A stretch of 64,000 nucleotides of DNA from Vacuolonema iberomarrocanum LEGE 07170 (GCA_015207365.1 JADEXA010000031.1:18921-82920); one strand, 5' to 3'; counted from the first letter of the stretch, positions 8,487-17,578 are shown. Made by a program: numbers and translations. The notes: generated from the letters alone by a model not told the origin.

Positions 8487-8587
8487 ATATCGAATCCGGT
8501 TACAGCCATAAAATCCAAACATCGTTTGTGCCCGCTGCTTTGCAGCGGGCACAAACGATGTTTGGGTTCTTCAACCGGATTTGATAT
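8487..8587. repeat. palindromic element P2, copy 1
   Basis: Ends are ATATCGAATCCGGTT and AACCGGATTTGATAT (imperfect inverted repeats). Inside is a long hairpin with arms CCAAACATCGTTTGTGCCC.. and complement. Homologous to 20066-20170 and, in reverse, 32794-32886. Its right end supplies the last codons and stop of the GNAT gene. Confidence 0.85.
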
Positions 8588-9032
8588 TACGTCTCAAAAC
8601 AAGACCTGCCGCAGCAAAACCCTCATTACCTTCAAGCGTTCCTTCAATACGCTTGACAACCTCAAACCCTTCAGAACGATAAAGCTCTAGAGCGGGGGCA
8701 TTGCCCTCAAGCATTTCAACGTCCATCGTTGATGCTGAGTCGCTAATGGCCTGTCGGACCAACGCTCGCCCAACCCCTCTTCGGTAAAACGCAGGGGCGA
8801 CATACAGCCAGGTGATTTCTTTATCGCTATAGGCGATAAACCCCTGCACAATATTATCGACCTCCGCCACCATGAGCTGGCCATCAAAAATGCCTTCGTT
8901 CTCGGCAGTCTGCTCAAGGGTGAGAAAGGCATCCGCACCGACCGTCAAATCCAGTTCGTCTAGACGGGAGGAGTCATGGATTTCACACAGCCTAGGCCAG
9001 TCAGTAGACCGATAAGGACGAATCTTTATCAC
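8571..9032 (-). CDS. GNAT family N-acetyltransferase
   Basis: About 153 aa with the GNAT acetyl-CoA-binding signature: a beta-strand ITWLYVAPAFY, the pyrophosphate loop RRGVGRALV and a C-terminal NAPALELYRSEGFEVV. N-terminal IRPYRSTDWPRL is also typical. The substrate is unknown. I chose a GTG start at 9032, which has GGGAG 8 bases upstream; an in-frame ATG at 9053 lacks such a site. The final codons (NIKSG) and stop come from the adjacent palindromic element, so the original C-terminus was probably altered by its insertion. Confidence 0.85.
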   Translation of the reverse strand: MIKIRPYRSTDWPRLCEIHDSSRLDELDLTVGADAFLTLEQTAENEGIFDGQLMVAEVDNIVQGFIAYSDKEITWLYVAPAFYRRGVGRALVRQAISDSASTMDVEMLEGNAPALELYRSEGFEVVKRIEGTLEGNEGFAAAGLVLRRNIKSG

Positions 9033-9053
9033 AAATAACACTCCCAACTCCAT

Positions 9054-9687
9054 GCGTCCGCGCTGTAAAAACACCGCACTATTTTGGATTGAGCAAGAAC
9101 AAGCATTTATCTATAAGAAACAAGATTTTACATAGCTTGGTCTCGCTAAGAACAGGATTCCATTAAATTCAAAACTTGCCCCCCTCCAATCGGCTGACCC
9201 TAATGGCTGGATGTTACCTTGTAAGCACCGATAGCAGAGTAGGTTTATCCTTTCTTCTTCGGTAGAACGGCTCTTGCTCTAGCAGTTTTCGATTCTCGGA
9301 TATGATCCAATCTGAAGATGGGAGCAGGGCGATCGCCCATTCCCATAGGCTAAATTGAGGTGCAAAACCCAGAAATCGTAAGTCTTTGCTTCTCTAATTT
9401 AACCTTGAGGCGGATGTGATAGCGAAAGCATCAGACTTCACTTTAAACCGCTCAACTCAACTATTAGGCTCGACAGAAAATTTATCTATTGTGTACAGAG
9501 CATGAAGATTCAGAATTTATTTTTCGTCTTCTGAATGAGCCATTATTGTAATGTAGGTAATCTGAAAATATTGAGTTGACACACTAAGCTAAATTAGTAG
9601 CACCCATCCAACAAAATATTGCAACAGACATTTAACAAACGCTACTGAATATCATTACTATGCCGCATCATTTTGACCGATCTATCC
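9054..9687. other. gene-free stretch with repeat R1, copy 3
   Basis: No supported gene lies between the GNAT gene and the oxidoreductase. The R1 repeat occupies about 9329-9470 (GCGATCGCCCATTCCCATAG.., then GATGTGATAGCGAAAGCATC). The rest, 9054-9328 and 9471-9687, is AT-rich with no recognised motif except the presumed promoter region of the next gene. Confidence 0.6.
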
Positions 9688-10902
9688 ATGCATGATTCCT
9701 TGACCTCTGAACAGATACTTCAGCGTCCGCTGATCCTTCCCTGCGGCGCAGTTCTGAAACATCGATTAGCGAAGTCCGCCATGTCGGACTCGCTTGCCAA
9801 CGGTCAGGGCGATCCAACGGCCGCGCAGATACGCCTTTACGAAAGGTGGGCGCAGGGCGGAATCGCGTTATCAATCATCGGTGAGGTGCAAATAGACCCT
9901 CACTTTCCCGAAAAGCCGGGAAACTTGGTTCTGAGTCAGGATTCGAATGACCAAGCACTGAAAGCACTGACTGGCAAAGCTTCGATTGACGGTGCTCACC
10001 TATGGCCGCAGCTCGGGCATGCCGGTGCCCTCTCACATCCGCCTATCAGCCAACCCAAGGGGCCATCAGCTCTCGAGATCGGTGACTTCCGCTGTCAGGG
10101 GATGTCGATAGATGAGGTGCAGCAATTACCTGATCTGTTTGCAAAGGCCGCTGCACATGCAAAAGCGGTGGGATTTAGTGGTGTTCAGATCCATGCCGCT
10201 CATGGCTTCTTGCTCAGTCAGTTTCTGTCACCTTTGTTTAACCGCAGAACAGATGGGTATGGCGGCTCGGTCGAAGCGCGATGTCGCATAATCTTAGACG
10301 TGATAAATAAGGTACGAAGCGCTATTGGATCAGCGTTTCCCATCGGCATCAAGATCAATGCAACAGACAAGCTCGAAGGTGGACTCACTCAGAATGATGC
10401 GTTGGAAGTGGTGCGTCTTCTCGATGGAACCTCTGTCGATCTGATCGATATTAGTGGGGGCACCTATTTCCCCGAAGCGAAAGCAACGTCTGATGCTTCG
10501 GGAAAAGGCCCCTACTTTCTCGATTTCGCGCGGCGTGCGCGATCCAGAACAACGACGCCACTCATGCTCACGGGCGGCTTCAAATCTCGGGAACAGGCCG
10601 CAGATGCGGTGGCAAGTGGAGCCATCGATGTTGTGGGGCTAGGGCGTGCCATGGTGCTCGATCCTTGCTTAGCTAAGACCTGGTCAATGGATGGTGGCCG
10701 CGGACTCGACTTCCCGAGATTCGAATCCGCACCGCAAGGTGGAATCACTGCCTGGTACACCATGCGGCTGACAGCATTGGCAGAGGATCGAGAGAACACA
10801 TTCCCCATAGATCTGATATCTGCTATCCGTGATTACGAAGATCGCGACGCGATGCGATGCGAGATATGGCAGCAGAGATTTGGGCGTTTCTCATCCCCGT
10901 AG
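9688..10902 (+). CDS. NADH:flavin oxidoreductase, old yellow enzyme-like
   Basis: This FMN-binding TIM barrel of about 404 aa reduces activated double bonds or related substrates with NAD(P)H. Motifs are the HAAHGFLLSQFLSPLFNRR section with paired His for substrate, the TDGYGGS loop, and GGFKSREQAADAV with VGLGRAMVLDP near the C-terminus for the FMN phosphate. An N-terminal ILPCGAVLKHRLAKSAMSD is typical. ATG 9688 is chosen; a TTG at 9673 is possible. The last residues (RFGRFSSP) and stop codon lie inside repeat R1, so the C-terminus was changed or truncated by the repeat. HIP1 sites are absent, suggesting acquisition. Confidence 0.9.
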   Translation: MHDSLTSEQILQRPLILPCGAVLKHRLAKSAMSDSLANGQGDPTAAQIRLYERWAQGGIALSIIGEVQIDPHFPEKPGNLVLSQDSNDQALKALTGKASIDGAHLWPQLGHAGALSHPPISQPKGPSALEIGDFRCQGMSIDEVQQLPDLFAKAAAHAKAVGFSGVQIHAAHGFLLSQFLSPLFNRRTDGYGGSVEARCRIILDVINKVRSAIGSAFPIGIKINATDKLEGGLTQNDALEVVRLLDGTSVDLIDISGGTYFPEAKATSDASGKGPYFLDFARRARSRTTTPLMLTGGFKSREQAADAVASGAIDVVGLGRAMVLDPCLAKTWSMDGGRGLDFPRFESAPQGGITAWYTMRLTALAEDRENTFPIDLISAIRDYEDRDAMRCEIWQQRFGRFSSP

Positions 10903-11020
10903 TCTGGGTTGAGGTACAAAACCCAGAAGCAGATGTGCTAGCAACAGCACCAGACTTCATTTTGCGATGGTTCCAACGGTTCAACTTAACCGTTAAATCA
11001 CAGCATCTGCATACGCTTGA
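10884..11020 (+). repeat. dispersed repeat R1, copy 4
   Basis: It begins inside the last codons of the oxidoreductase gene. The hairpin here is perfect: CTGGGTT, a 9-base loop, AACCCAG. The core is GATGTGCTAGCAACAGCACC. A second hairpin AACGGTT..AACCGTT precedes the AAATCACAGCATCTGCAT end. Confidence 0.8.
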
Positions 11021-11062
11021 GTTCCTATCTTTATATATAAATATTGGTCAAATAAACAACGT

Positions 11063-11509
11063 ATGAACAGAGTTCGCAATCACGATATGGATAAGCTCCA
11101 GCGTGCTCTGAAAGAGCTAAAACGTCTATGGGGCTGGAATCGTTACTATTGGTTTCCACTGGAGCCAGCGTCTCGAAATGATCTGCTCGCTTTTGACTGC
11201 AGTCAACTAGAAGCAGAGTTAGAGGAAGAAGAATTTCAAGACTTTATAACAGCGTTTTATCAAGAAGAGGGCGTGTATGTCTTTTCAGAATATGATGGGA
11301 TATGGGTTGAATCCCCACCTAGAGGGTTTGGTTATTGGCATTCTGAACTCTGCATTGCAGATTTCAAGCTAAAAAATGTAGTGTATTGGTCTCACGAAGG
11401 AACCGTTACTCTTGGCGGCAATCGATTGATTAACTCCTTCAAGAAAAGCTTCCCATTCTGTGAAAAAATAATTTGCAACTGGGGATATCAAATACTTAAC
11501 GATACGTAA
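11063..11509 (+). CDS. hypothetical protein, 148 aa, immunity-like
   Basis: This acidic soluble protein has a cluster ELEEEEFQDF near the middle, then EGVYVFSEYDGIWVESPP and a Trp/Tyr-rich C-terminal half. The family is not recognised. The composition and alternating beta-strand pattern are reminiscent of SUKH- or Imm-type immunity proteins, but no diagnostic motif is present. It stands alone between repeat R1 and a convergent gene. An in-frame ATG lies eight codons into the frame. Confidence 0.6.
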   Translation: MNRVRNHDMDKLQRALKELKRLWGWNRYYWFPLEPASRNDLLAFDCSQLEAELEEEEFQDFITAFYQEEGVYVFSEYDGIWVESPPRGFGYWHSELCIADFKLKNVVYWSHEGTVTLGGNRLINSFKKSFPFCEKIICNWGYQILNDT

Positions 11510-11664
11510 AAGCCTGTGAATCGCAGCTAGAGGATGAGTTAAAGTCTGAAACTTATCCATCTATACCAACAATTGCAACTCAATTGTTTATGACTGAGGA
11601 TTACGACATTCCTATAATCCTCAGCCTTTCATTTTAAATATTAAAGATGCGTTAGCACTTACAG

Positions 11665-12681
11665 CTACTTATCGGCTTGCCGAAACGCCTGCAAATACGT
11701 GTCCATAATTTGAATAATTTGTGAATAGCCCGGCAATTTTTGACCTTGATAGTAGTCTAAAATTGCCGTCTGATTTTCATAGTGAATCTGCACTAAGCTT
11801 GCTCCTGGAGGACATGGCTGCAGCAGCGTAGAAGCAGTGCCAATGTCAGCCAGGACAGCTTTTAGAGTTGCTTGGGCTTGGGACTCCATGTTGGTTTGAT
11901 GCCGCCACACTTGACTGCGATGCCTGCGCTCGTAGGTCAGTCTGCCCTCTGTGGTCAAGCTCAGGGTTTCGCGACCAACGGGATCGTCGGGCGCATATTC
12001 GTTACCGATCTGATAGACGAAAAGCGGCTGATCAGCGGGATACATCAGCGATCGCAGACGCTGCGCCTCACTTTCAGGCAATTTTTTCCATAACGCCCGA
12101 GTCAGCACAGTGGGCACTTCCGGTGGCCATGGGGCTTTGGCCGCAATGTAAGCCGCCCGTTGCGACTCTGGCAAAGCAGCAATGACTCCAAGCACGTTAT
12201 GCCCGATGTGGTGCGCCTGTTGCATCAGCCAATCAGGGTCTAAGCGGGCAAGGTGTACCCACAAAAAGTCAGCATAGGAGCGCTGCAACCCAAAGCTTTT
12301 GAGCCACTCGATCGTTTTGGCATCATCGGGTGTGGCGTTTGCAGCAAGGGCGATCGCCGCCGCTTGCTCCAAGCTGGGGTAGCCAATATTCCAAGCTGGG
12401 GGTTGCGCAGGTATTTGTCCGAGGCAGGCAAGGGCGCGATCGCTCCGCAGAGGCGGCATCACATCCGTCAGGACAGCAATAGCTCCTGTGCGGTGGCGAA
12501 TATCGGGGCTACTCAAAAGCTGACACAGTGCCTCAGCATAGACGACCCGCTCAGCCGATGTGCTGTGGCGAATCGCTTGACTCAGACCATCATGCAAGTG
12601 CACATGGTCACGTTCTAGCCAAACAAGCTGCCCTTCTAGGTGGCGTTCGATTTGTGAGCGGAGTTCATGTAAATCGTTCAT
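11665..12681 (-). CDS. hypothetical protein, 338 aa, HEAT-like helices
   Basis: This soluble helical protein may have HEAT-like repeats in the first 150 residues (RHRTGAIAVLTDVMPPLRSD, SLEQAAAIALAANATPDDAK) and a C-terminal region of different character. No catalytic motif is seen and I cannot assign a function. The 3' end has a diverged duplicate at 8120-8180, including about 17 bases beyond the stop, so at least two relatives of this gene once existed in the window. It contains several HIP1 sites, unlike many genes around it. Confidence 0.7.
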   Translation of the reverse strand: MNDLHELRSQIERHLEGQLVWLERDHVHLHDGLSQAIRHSTSAERVVYAEALCQLLSSPDIRHRTGAIAVLTDVMPPLRSDRALACLGQIPAQPPAWNIGYPSLEQAAAIALAANATPDDAKTIEWLKSFGLQRSYADFLWVHLARLDPDWLMQQAHHIGHNVLGVIAALPESQRAAYIAAKAPWPPEVPTVLTRALWKKLPESEAQRLRSLMYPADQPLFVYQIGNEYAPDDPVGRETLSLTTEGRLTYERRHRSQVWRHQTNMESQAQATLKAVLADIGTASTLLQPCPPGASLVQIHYENQTAILDYYQGQKLPGYSQIIQIMDTYLQAFRQADK

Positions 12682-12703
12682 GACTGTATCGGAGGCACAA
12701 CTT

Positions 12704-13248
12704 TCAAAACCATGGACGTCCGGTTATGCGCTGACCAAAATATCCACGTTTGTATTCAATCAGACCGCCGCTATCTACGTTAAAAAGAAAGCTATTGAGC
12801 AACACGAAGGGATTGGGCGCTCTAGCATAGCCAGAAAGGACTTGTCCGATAAAGGCAGCCCGACCCGATTGGGTCAGAAATAACACATTGCCGTTCGACT
12901 CTGCAACAGGAAACGCATCCGGGTCTTCTAGAATATCCTCAACATCTAAGTCATAATCTGCAGCGCTAGTTTTCATGCAAGCAAACGCACTGTCAGGATA
13001 AAACTTGATGCAGTGATTGGGGCATTCACCCAGTTTGCCGACATGACTGGATACTTCATGCGTAAGCCTTCAAACTGCACGATAAAATCCAGCGCTGTCA
13101 TATTCAGAATAAACGAAGACGCCTCTCTAGCCCATCTTGGCTTGTCATGCTGCCGAACCTTCCCTGTCCAGCCTGCTGCCTTGAGTTTGGCAAACAGCTC
13201 AGGATAGACATCAACATAGGCTTGGGTGTCAAGCTGACTCTCCTGCAT
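12704..13248 (-). pseudogene. SUKH-family immunity-like protein, frameshifted
   Basis: Two overlapping minus-strand frames together make one SUKH-like protein (SMI1/KNR4 superfamily, often toxin immunity). The first runs from MQESQLDTQ with LFAKLKAAGW and a glycine-poor FEGLRMKYP block, stopping at 12973. Shifting frame near 13005 restores IKFYPDSAFACMKTSAADYD and continues through DPDAFPVAESNGNVLFLTQSG to 12704. The join follows the family layout, so a 1-base indel has split the gene. The last 20 residues do not look family-like. It may be a sequencing error. Confidence 0.6.
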
Positions 13249-13259
13249 CACATTCCACT

Positions 13260-13350
13260 CCAGCATACAAAACCTAGATTGAGGTACAAGACCCAGAAAT
13301 CGCAAATCCTCGCTTACTTCACTTGGCGTTAGAGCAAATGTAAATTGTTG
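13260..13350 (+). repeat. dispersed repeat R1, copy 5 (partial)
   Basis: This carries TTGAGGTACAAGACCCAGAAATCGCAAATCC and then CACTTGGCGTTAGAGC, matching the front two thirds of the repeat. The GATAGCGAAAGCA core is not conserved. It sits just upstream of the SUKH-like gene. Confidence 0.6.
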
Positions 13351-13539
13351 ACGGTGACAGCTTAAAGAAAGCAAGGCTGAAAAAAGATAAATTCGATTAT
13401 ATCTATCTTCAAACTGATCAAGAATTATTGCCAGTAGAAGGCATGGGGTAGTCTATCTTTCCTGTCACGAATTTCATAAAATGGGTTATTAACTACGGTT
13501 AATTTATCCATAAAATGCTTCTGGTTTGCACAAGTCTTC

Positions 13540-13947
13540 ATGTCTAAACCCTCACTGCAATGGATGCCAAACTGCATGCACACCACTAAACCACCAATTT
13601 GCAACTTGCTTGTAATTCGATCCGCCGATATCGAGCGATCGGCTCACTTCTATGAAACGCTGGGATTGCACTTCTCGAAGCATGCCCATGGCCATGGGTC
13701 CGAACATTACGCTGCGGAATCTAACGGTTTTGTGTTCGAGATTTATCCGCGCCGCAAGCACTATGATGAGGCGATCCAGATACGGTTTGGCTTTCGTGTC
13801 GATGATGTCGATACGATTGTTGAACAACTGCTCGAACTTGAGGTGACTGTATGCCAAGAGCCACATGATTCTCCTTGGGGACGACGCACTGTTGTAAAGG
13901 ATTTCGACGGTTACACGATTGAACTAATAGCCGCCTATGCCCATTAG
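13540..13947 (+). CDS. VOC family (glyoxalase/bleomycin resistance-like) protein
   Basis: This 135-aa protein has one vicinal-oxygen-chelate domain. An N-terminal strand LLVIRSADIERSAHFYETLGL is followed by FVFEIYPRR and VDDVDTIVEQL. The C-terminal GRRTVVKDFDGYTIELI carries the expected metal Glu. VOC proteins bind a divalent metal and act as lyases, dioxygenases or antibiotic-binding proteins; which applies here is unknown. The start may be the second or third Met (13564 or 13576). A stand-alone gene. Confidence 0.88.
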   Translation: MSKPSLQWMPNCMHTTKPPICNLLVIRSADIERSAHFYETLGLHFSKHAHGHGSEHYAAESNGFVFEIYPRRKHYDEAIQIRFGFRVDDVDTIVEQLLELEVTVCQEPHDSPWGRRTVVKDFDGYTIELIAAYAH

Positions 13948-14126
13948 AACTGATCCGAGGGGCTGTCAAGACCAGAAACCAATGACGAAACGACTGGATT
14001 AAATTCCAATAACACGCTGCACCCATCTCGTCCTCGATCTTTAATGGTTCATCTGCTATTCTTTTCTGGCTTACGGGTGAGCTTCATCGTTAGGTAAGTT
14101 TTCCACAGTATCCAAACAAGTGAGTG

Positions 14127-14984
14127 ATGACTAAAGAAAAGCAAAGCTCCATGGCTGTTCAAAAGATTGCTGCGTTTTCAGATGGCGATATGGGTGGAAA
14201 CCCCGCAGGTGTTTTAATTGCTGAGAACCATCCTAGCGATTCAGATATGCAGAGAATTGCAGCCGAAGTCGGTTTCTCGGAAACAGCATTCGCAGCACCA
14301 TTGAAAGATGCGTTTCGCGTCCGCTACTTTGCTCCGGAGTCCGAAGTCCCCTTTTGTGGCCATGCCACGATCGCCCTTGGTGCAGCTCTCGCACTTAGAA
14401 ACGGGGATGGCATATTCACGCTGGTATTGAATGAATCTGAAATCACGGTGGAAGGTCGCCGACAGGATGGCGTTATCTCTGCTGCGCTTCAGTCACCTCC
14501 TACACATAGTGCTAAGGCATCGCCACAACTCGTTTCGGATGCGCTTGATCTATTGGGTTATACCAATGACGATTTAGCCCCTCATATTCCACCCGCCTAC
14601 ATAAATGGTGGTGCAAACCATTTGGTGCTGGGACTGAAGACACGCGAAGCCCTAGCCGCAATGGAGTATGACCTTGCGTCGGGTCGCGAGTTGATGAATC
14701 GAGAGGGCTTAGTGACTATTCTTCTGGTATATACAGAAACGCCACAACGGTTTCATACGCGTAATCCTTTTGCATCAGGTGGGGTTTATGAAGATCCGGC
14801 TACGGGGGCTGCAACCGCTGCTTTTGCTGGCTATTTGCGCGATCTTGGATGGCCCCACAATGGCGTTATCGATGTGGTGCAAGGCGAAGATATGGGCATG
14901 CGTTCGCTTTTAAGGGCAGAAATATCACCCATACGCGGTAGTTCCATCCGTGTTTCTGGAACAGCAAGGTTCATGGAACCCTAA
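14127..14984 (+). CDS. PhzF family isomerase-like protein
   Basis: This protein of about 285 aa is related to phenazine biosynthesis isomerase PhzF and diaminopimelate-epimerase-fold proteins. Visible motifs are GGNPAGVLIAE, GFSETAFAAP with the family catalytic Glu, PFCGHATIALG, and the C-terminal NPFASGGVYEDPATGAAT. No phenazine genes are nearby, so a general isomerase role is more likely. ATG 14127 directly follows an in-frame GTG. Confidence 0.92.
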   Translation: MTKEKQSSMAVQKIAAFSDGDMGGNPAGVLIAENHPSDSDMQRIAAEVGFSETAFAAPLKDAFRVRYFAPESEVPFCGHATIALGAALALRNGDGIFTLVLNESEITVEGRRQDGVISAALQSPPTHSAKASPQLVSDALDLLGYTNDDLAPHIPPAYINGGANHLVLGLKTREALAAMEYDLASGRELMNREGLVTILLVYTETPQRFHTRNPFASGGVYEDPATGAATAAFAGYLRDLGWPHNGVIDVVQGEDMGMRSLLRAEISPIRGSSIRVSGTARFMEP

Positions 14985-15092
14985 GAGCAGATAGAGGTTT
15001 ATGAAGCAATTCTTTTATAGAAATCTAGATGGGGACTTTGGGGTTGAAGGACTCATAATCAGGAAGTTGCATACCACAGGTCAACCGGAGCG

Positions 15093-16592
15093 TTAGTCAT
15101 TGTCGGCATGTTCAAAACGGTAGACGTAAAACAGCTGTCGGAATTTTCTTAGCAATACGGCGGCGATCGCCATCACTCCCGCACCTCCCATTAATCCCCA
15201 AAACGCCAGAGGCGGTGCAACCCATAATGACGCCTCGCTTGATTCCAGCGCCACATGAACAGCCATGGCTCGGGCATCGACCATCAGCCCTGCAACGAGT
15301 AGGCCAATCGCCACCACAATGGCGATCGCCGTCAATCGATCGATCCGCTTCAGCGCAGTCTGACAATAGTGGCAATGTTGGGTATGGGTAGACCACACAT
15401 CAAATAACTTGTCCTTGTCATACTCTGCTGGGGGCAGGGTTGGATCACAGGACTCATCCCAGGCCACACTTCCACCCGCCCGGTACTCTAACCACTGCCG
15501 GAAAGTGATGATCATTTTGTCTTGAGGATTTGGGGTATAGACTTCGTTGAGCCAGCGATCGCGCCCCCGTTGTCCTAGCGTGCGCTCCTGATAATGCAAA
15601 AATACCAAGTCTTGATGCAGAAATAGGGACGCTAGGATATGGCCGAACCATTGGGGCATGGGCAGTGCAAAAAATCCCAGCCCTGGCGGTGTTTTGCCCG
15701 CTTCATTTTTGACCAGAATTTGACAACCAATGTGGCGACACCAGCCCGGTTGGGTCGGCGTGGCATACAAAACCAAAATCAACTGTCCCCCATTGGCGAA
15801 GGTGGTGGAAATTTTCATCAAGCAGGGGGGCTGAAAATCATGACTTGCAGAGGCCGATGGCGATGACGGGGTGGTGACACCAAAAGCAAACCCTTCTTGG
15901 GTGGAGACTTCTCGCAGCCGAGGCATGTCGTAATAGCTAGCATCGGTGTAGCGGCTGCCCATAATGCCGTGATGGGCAACGGGCACATGAGCCGGATCCG
16001 CCACATTTTCCATAAAATAATCCCACCCGTAAGGTAAATCGCGCTGGTTCCAAAACAGTTTGACCACCCGCTCCGATGGCGTTTCTAGCTCTGGAATCAG
16101 ACGGGGCGATCGCCCTTGGCTGTTGCTCAATCCCTGCTCGCCAGATTCTGGCCACACCCACAACAATCCTTGCCGTTCTTGGGTGGGATAGGCGATCGCA
16201 CAGGCTTGAGGACGGCTACAGTTGGTGGCTTCGACCGCCTTATCTTTGGATTGCGGCATACCGATACATCGTCCGCTGCCATCAAATCGCCAAGCGTGAT
16301 AGGCACACAACAACGTACCGTCCGCTTCTACCCGGCCTTCCGATAGGGGCGCTAACCGATGGGGACAAGCATCCTCAAAGCACTGCCACTGCTGCTGGGC
16401 ATCGCGCCAGATAACCATAGCTTTCCCCAGCACTTTGAGGGCATGAGGACGAGATGGGTCAAGGGTTTCTACGACTGCGACGGGATACCACTGCTGTGTC
16501 CATTGAAACGGATCGTTAGCGGCTTCGGTTGTGGCTTGGTCAATGGGAGAGGTTGACTCAACATCAGAAGCGAATCGCGTATCAGTAGTCAT
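15093..16592 (-). CDS. Rieske oxygenase of the PaO/Tic55 family
   Basis: This protein of about 499 aa has an N-terminal Rieske centre (ACPHRLAPLSEG then CAYHAWRFDGSG: Cys-x-His and Cys-x2-His). A mononuclear iron site follows at NVADPAHVPVAHHG. Near the C-terminus are a CHYCQTAL motif and two transmembrane helices (AIAIVVAIGLLVAGLMV and AFWGLMGGAGVMAIAAVLL). This is the layout of pheophorbide a oxygenase, chlorophyllide oxygenase-like and Tic55 proteins, membrane-attached enzymes of tetrapyrrole metabolism. I chose ATG 16592 over an upstream ATG at 16712 whose extension is unlike the family. Confidence 0.92.
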   Translation of the reverse strand: MTTDTRFASDVESTSPIDQATTEAANDPFQWTQQWYPVAVVETLDPSRPHALKVLGKAMVIWRDAQQQWQCFEDACPHRLAPLSEGRVEADGTLLCAYHAWRFDGSGRCIGMPQSKDKAVEATNCSRPQACAIAYPTQERQGLLWVWPESGEQGLSNSQGRSPRLIPELETPSERVVKLFWNQRDLPYGWDYFMENVADPAHVPVAHHGIMGSRYTDASYYDMPRLREVSTQEGFAFGVTTPSSPSASASHDFQPPCLMKISTTFANGGQLILVLYATPTQPGWCRHIGCQILVKNEAGKTPPGLGFFALPMPQWFGHILASLFLHQDLVFLHYQERTLGQRGRDRWLNEVYTPNPQDKMIITFRQWLEYRAGGSVAWDESCDPTLPPAEYDKDKLFDVWSTHTQHCHYCQTALKRIDRLTAIAIVVAIGLLVAGLMVDARAMAVHVALESSEASLWVAPPLAFWGLMGGAGVMAIAAVLLRKFRQLFYVYRFEHADND

Positions 16593-16879
16593 GGATGAAG
16601 TCAGGGTAGAGGACAACGATTCAAGGCAATACTTACCAAGCACAAGCCGACATGCTCTTGCGAATAAAGCATGTATCAAGCGCAATATAGCAACTGCAAT
16701 ACAACAGAACAACGTCCCTTAGTGCGACCACGGCTTTTCGACAAAACCTGCTCCTGCGGCTTCAGTAGATCTTCGTAACCCTTATGGGAGGGGCGATCGC
16801 GCTGTTGATTGGCTCTTGCCACCGGGAACCCTGGAATGGTAACTCCACAATTCACTCGCAGGTACCCAGGGAGAAATTT

Positions 16880-17578
16880 ATGCACTACCGCTTTCTGCTG
16901 TCTGTTTTTGCGATCGCCAGCTTAACCATGGCGGCTTGTAGCGCACCTGAGACATCCACCACACCCGATCGAGATGACACCAGCGCAGAGACTGTCAGCC
17001 CTACCGAGACGCCAGATTCTAGTACTCAAGAACCTGCGACCGAAACCCCATCGGCTGCAGAGACCGAAACGCCATCAACTGCGGATCAGCAAAATACGCC
17101 TGTTGCATTGGCCGCGAGAGATTGTGATGGCGATGGCTTGCTGGATCGCCCCTATGATCTTGATGGGGACGGCGCTGAAGATGGTTGCGATATTAACCAT
17201 GGTGCTGCCGAAATGGACGAATATCACGGGGAGGTCAATCCCGATGCGGGCGTTGATGAATACCACGGTGAGGTCGATCCGGATGTTGGACTTGACCAAT
17301 ATCATGGCGATGTGAATCCCGATGCGGGCGTCGATGAGTATCACGGTGAGGTCGATCCGGATGCTGGACTTGACCAATATCATGGCGAGGTCGATCCAGA
17401 TGCAGGTGCCGATGAATATCATGGGGAACCTGATCTTGCTGTTGAGGAAGGCGCACCGCAAAACTCGACAGCCGTGCAAATTGGCCCCGCTATGGATTGT
17501 GACCTTGATGGGGACGCCGATGATGCCCGAATGGACTACGACGGCGATGGCATTCCCGAAGAATGCGTGATTTATTAG
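16880..17578 (+). CDS. Asp-rich lipoprotein with 13-residue tandem repeats
   Basis: This predicted lipoprotein has a signal ending SLTMAACSAP (Cys about residue 17), a Thr/Pro/Glu-rich linker, then DxDGDG motifs (CDGDGLLDRPYDLDGDG) like thrombospondin-type or EF-hand calcium loops. Six tandem units follow of the form D-[EQ]-YHG-[ED]-V-[DN]-PD-[AV]-G-[VLA]. Two more calcium-loop motifs (CDLDGDADDARMDYDGDG) close the protein. Start 16880 has AGGGAG upstream and gives the proper signal. Very acidic, probably extracytoplasmic and calcium- or metal-binding. No family recognised for the repeat. Confidence 0.85.
   Translation: MHYRFLLSVFAIASLTMAACSAPETSTTPDRDDTSAETVSPTETPDSSTQEPATETPSAAETETPSTADQQNTPVALAARDCDGDGLLDRPYDLDGDGAEDGCDINHGAAEMDEYHGEVNPDAGVDEYHGEVDPDVGLDQYHGDVNPDAGVDEYHGEVDPDAGLDQYHGEVDPDAGADEYHGEPDLAVEEGAPQNSTAVQIGPAMDCDLDGDADDARMDYDGDGIPEECVIY
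17216..17434 (+). repeat. 39-bp tandem coding repeat, five full units plus a partial sixth
   Basis: In-frame units of 39 bp begin with GA(T/C)(G/C)AATATCA or close variants and encode the YHGEV-type unit of the lipoprotein. Units 2/4 and 1/3 are nearly alike, suggesting expansion by doubling of a two-unit block. Confidence 0.9.

Noticed and set aside
10857..11066. 69-codon plus frame after the oxidoreductase
   Set aside because: It overlaps the gene end and the R1 repeat; other R1 copies do not keep this frame.
17216..17434. Possible CRISPR array
   Set aside because: Units are contiguous with no spacers and are in frame within a gene.
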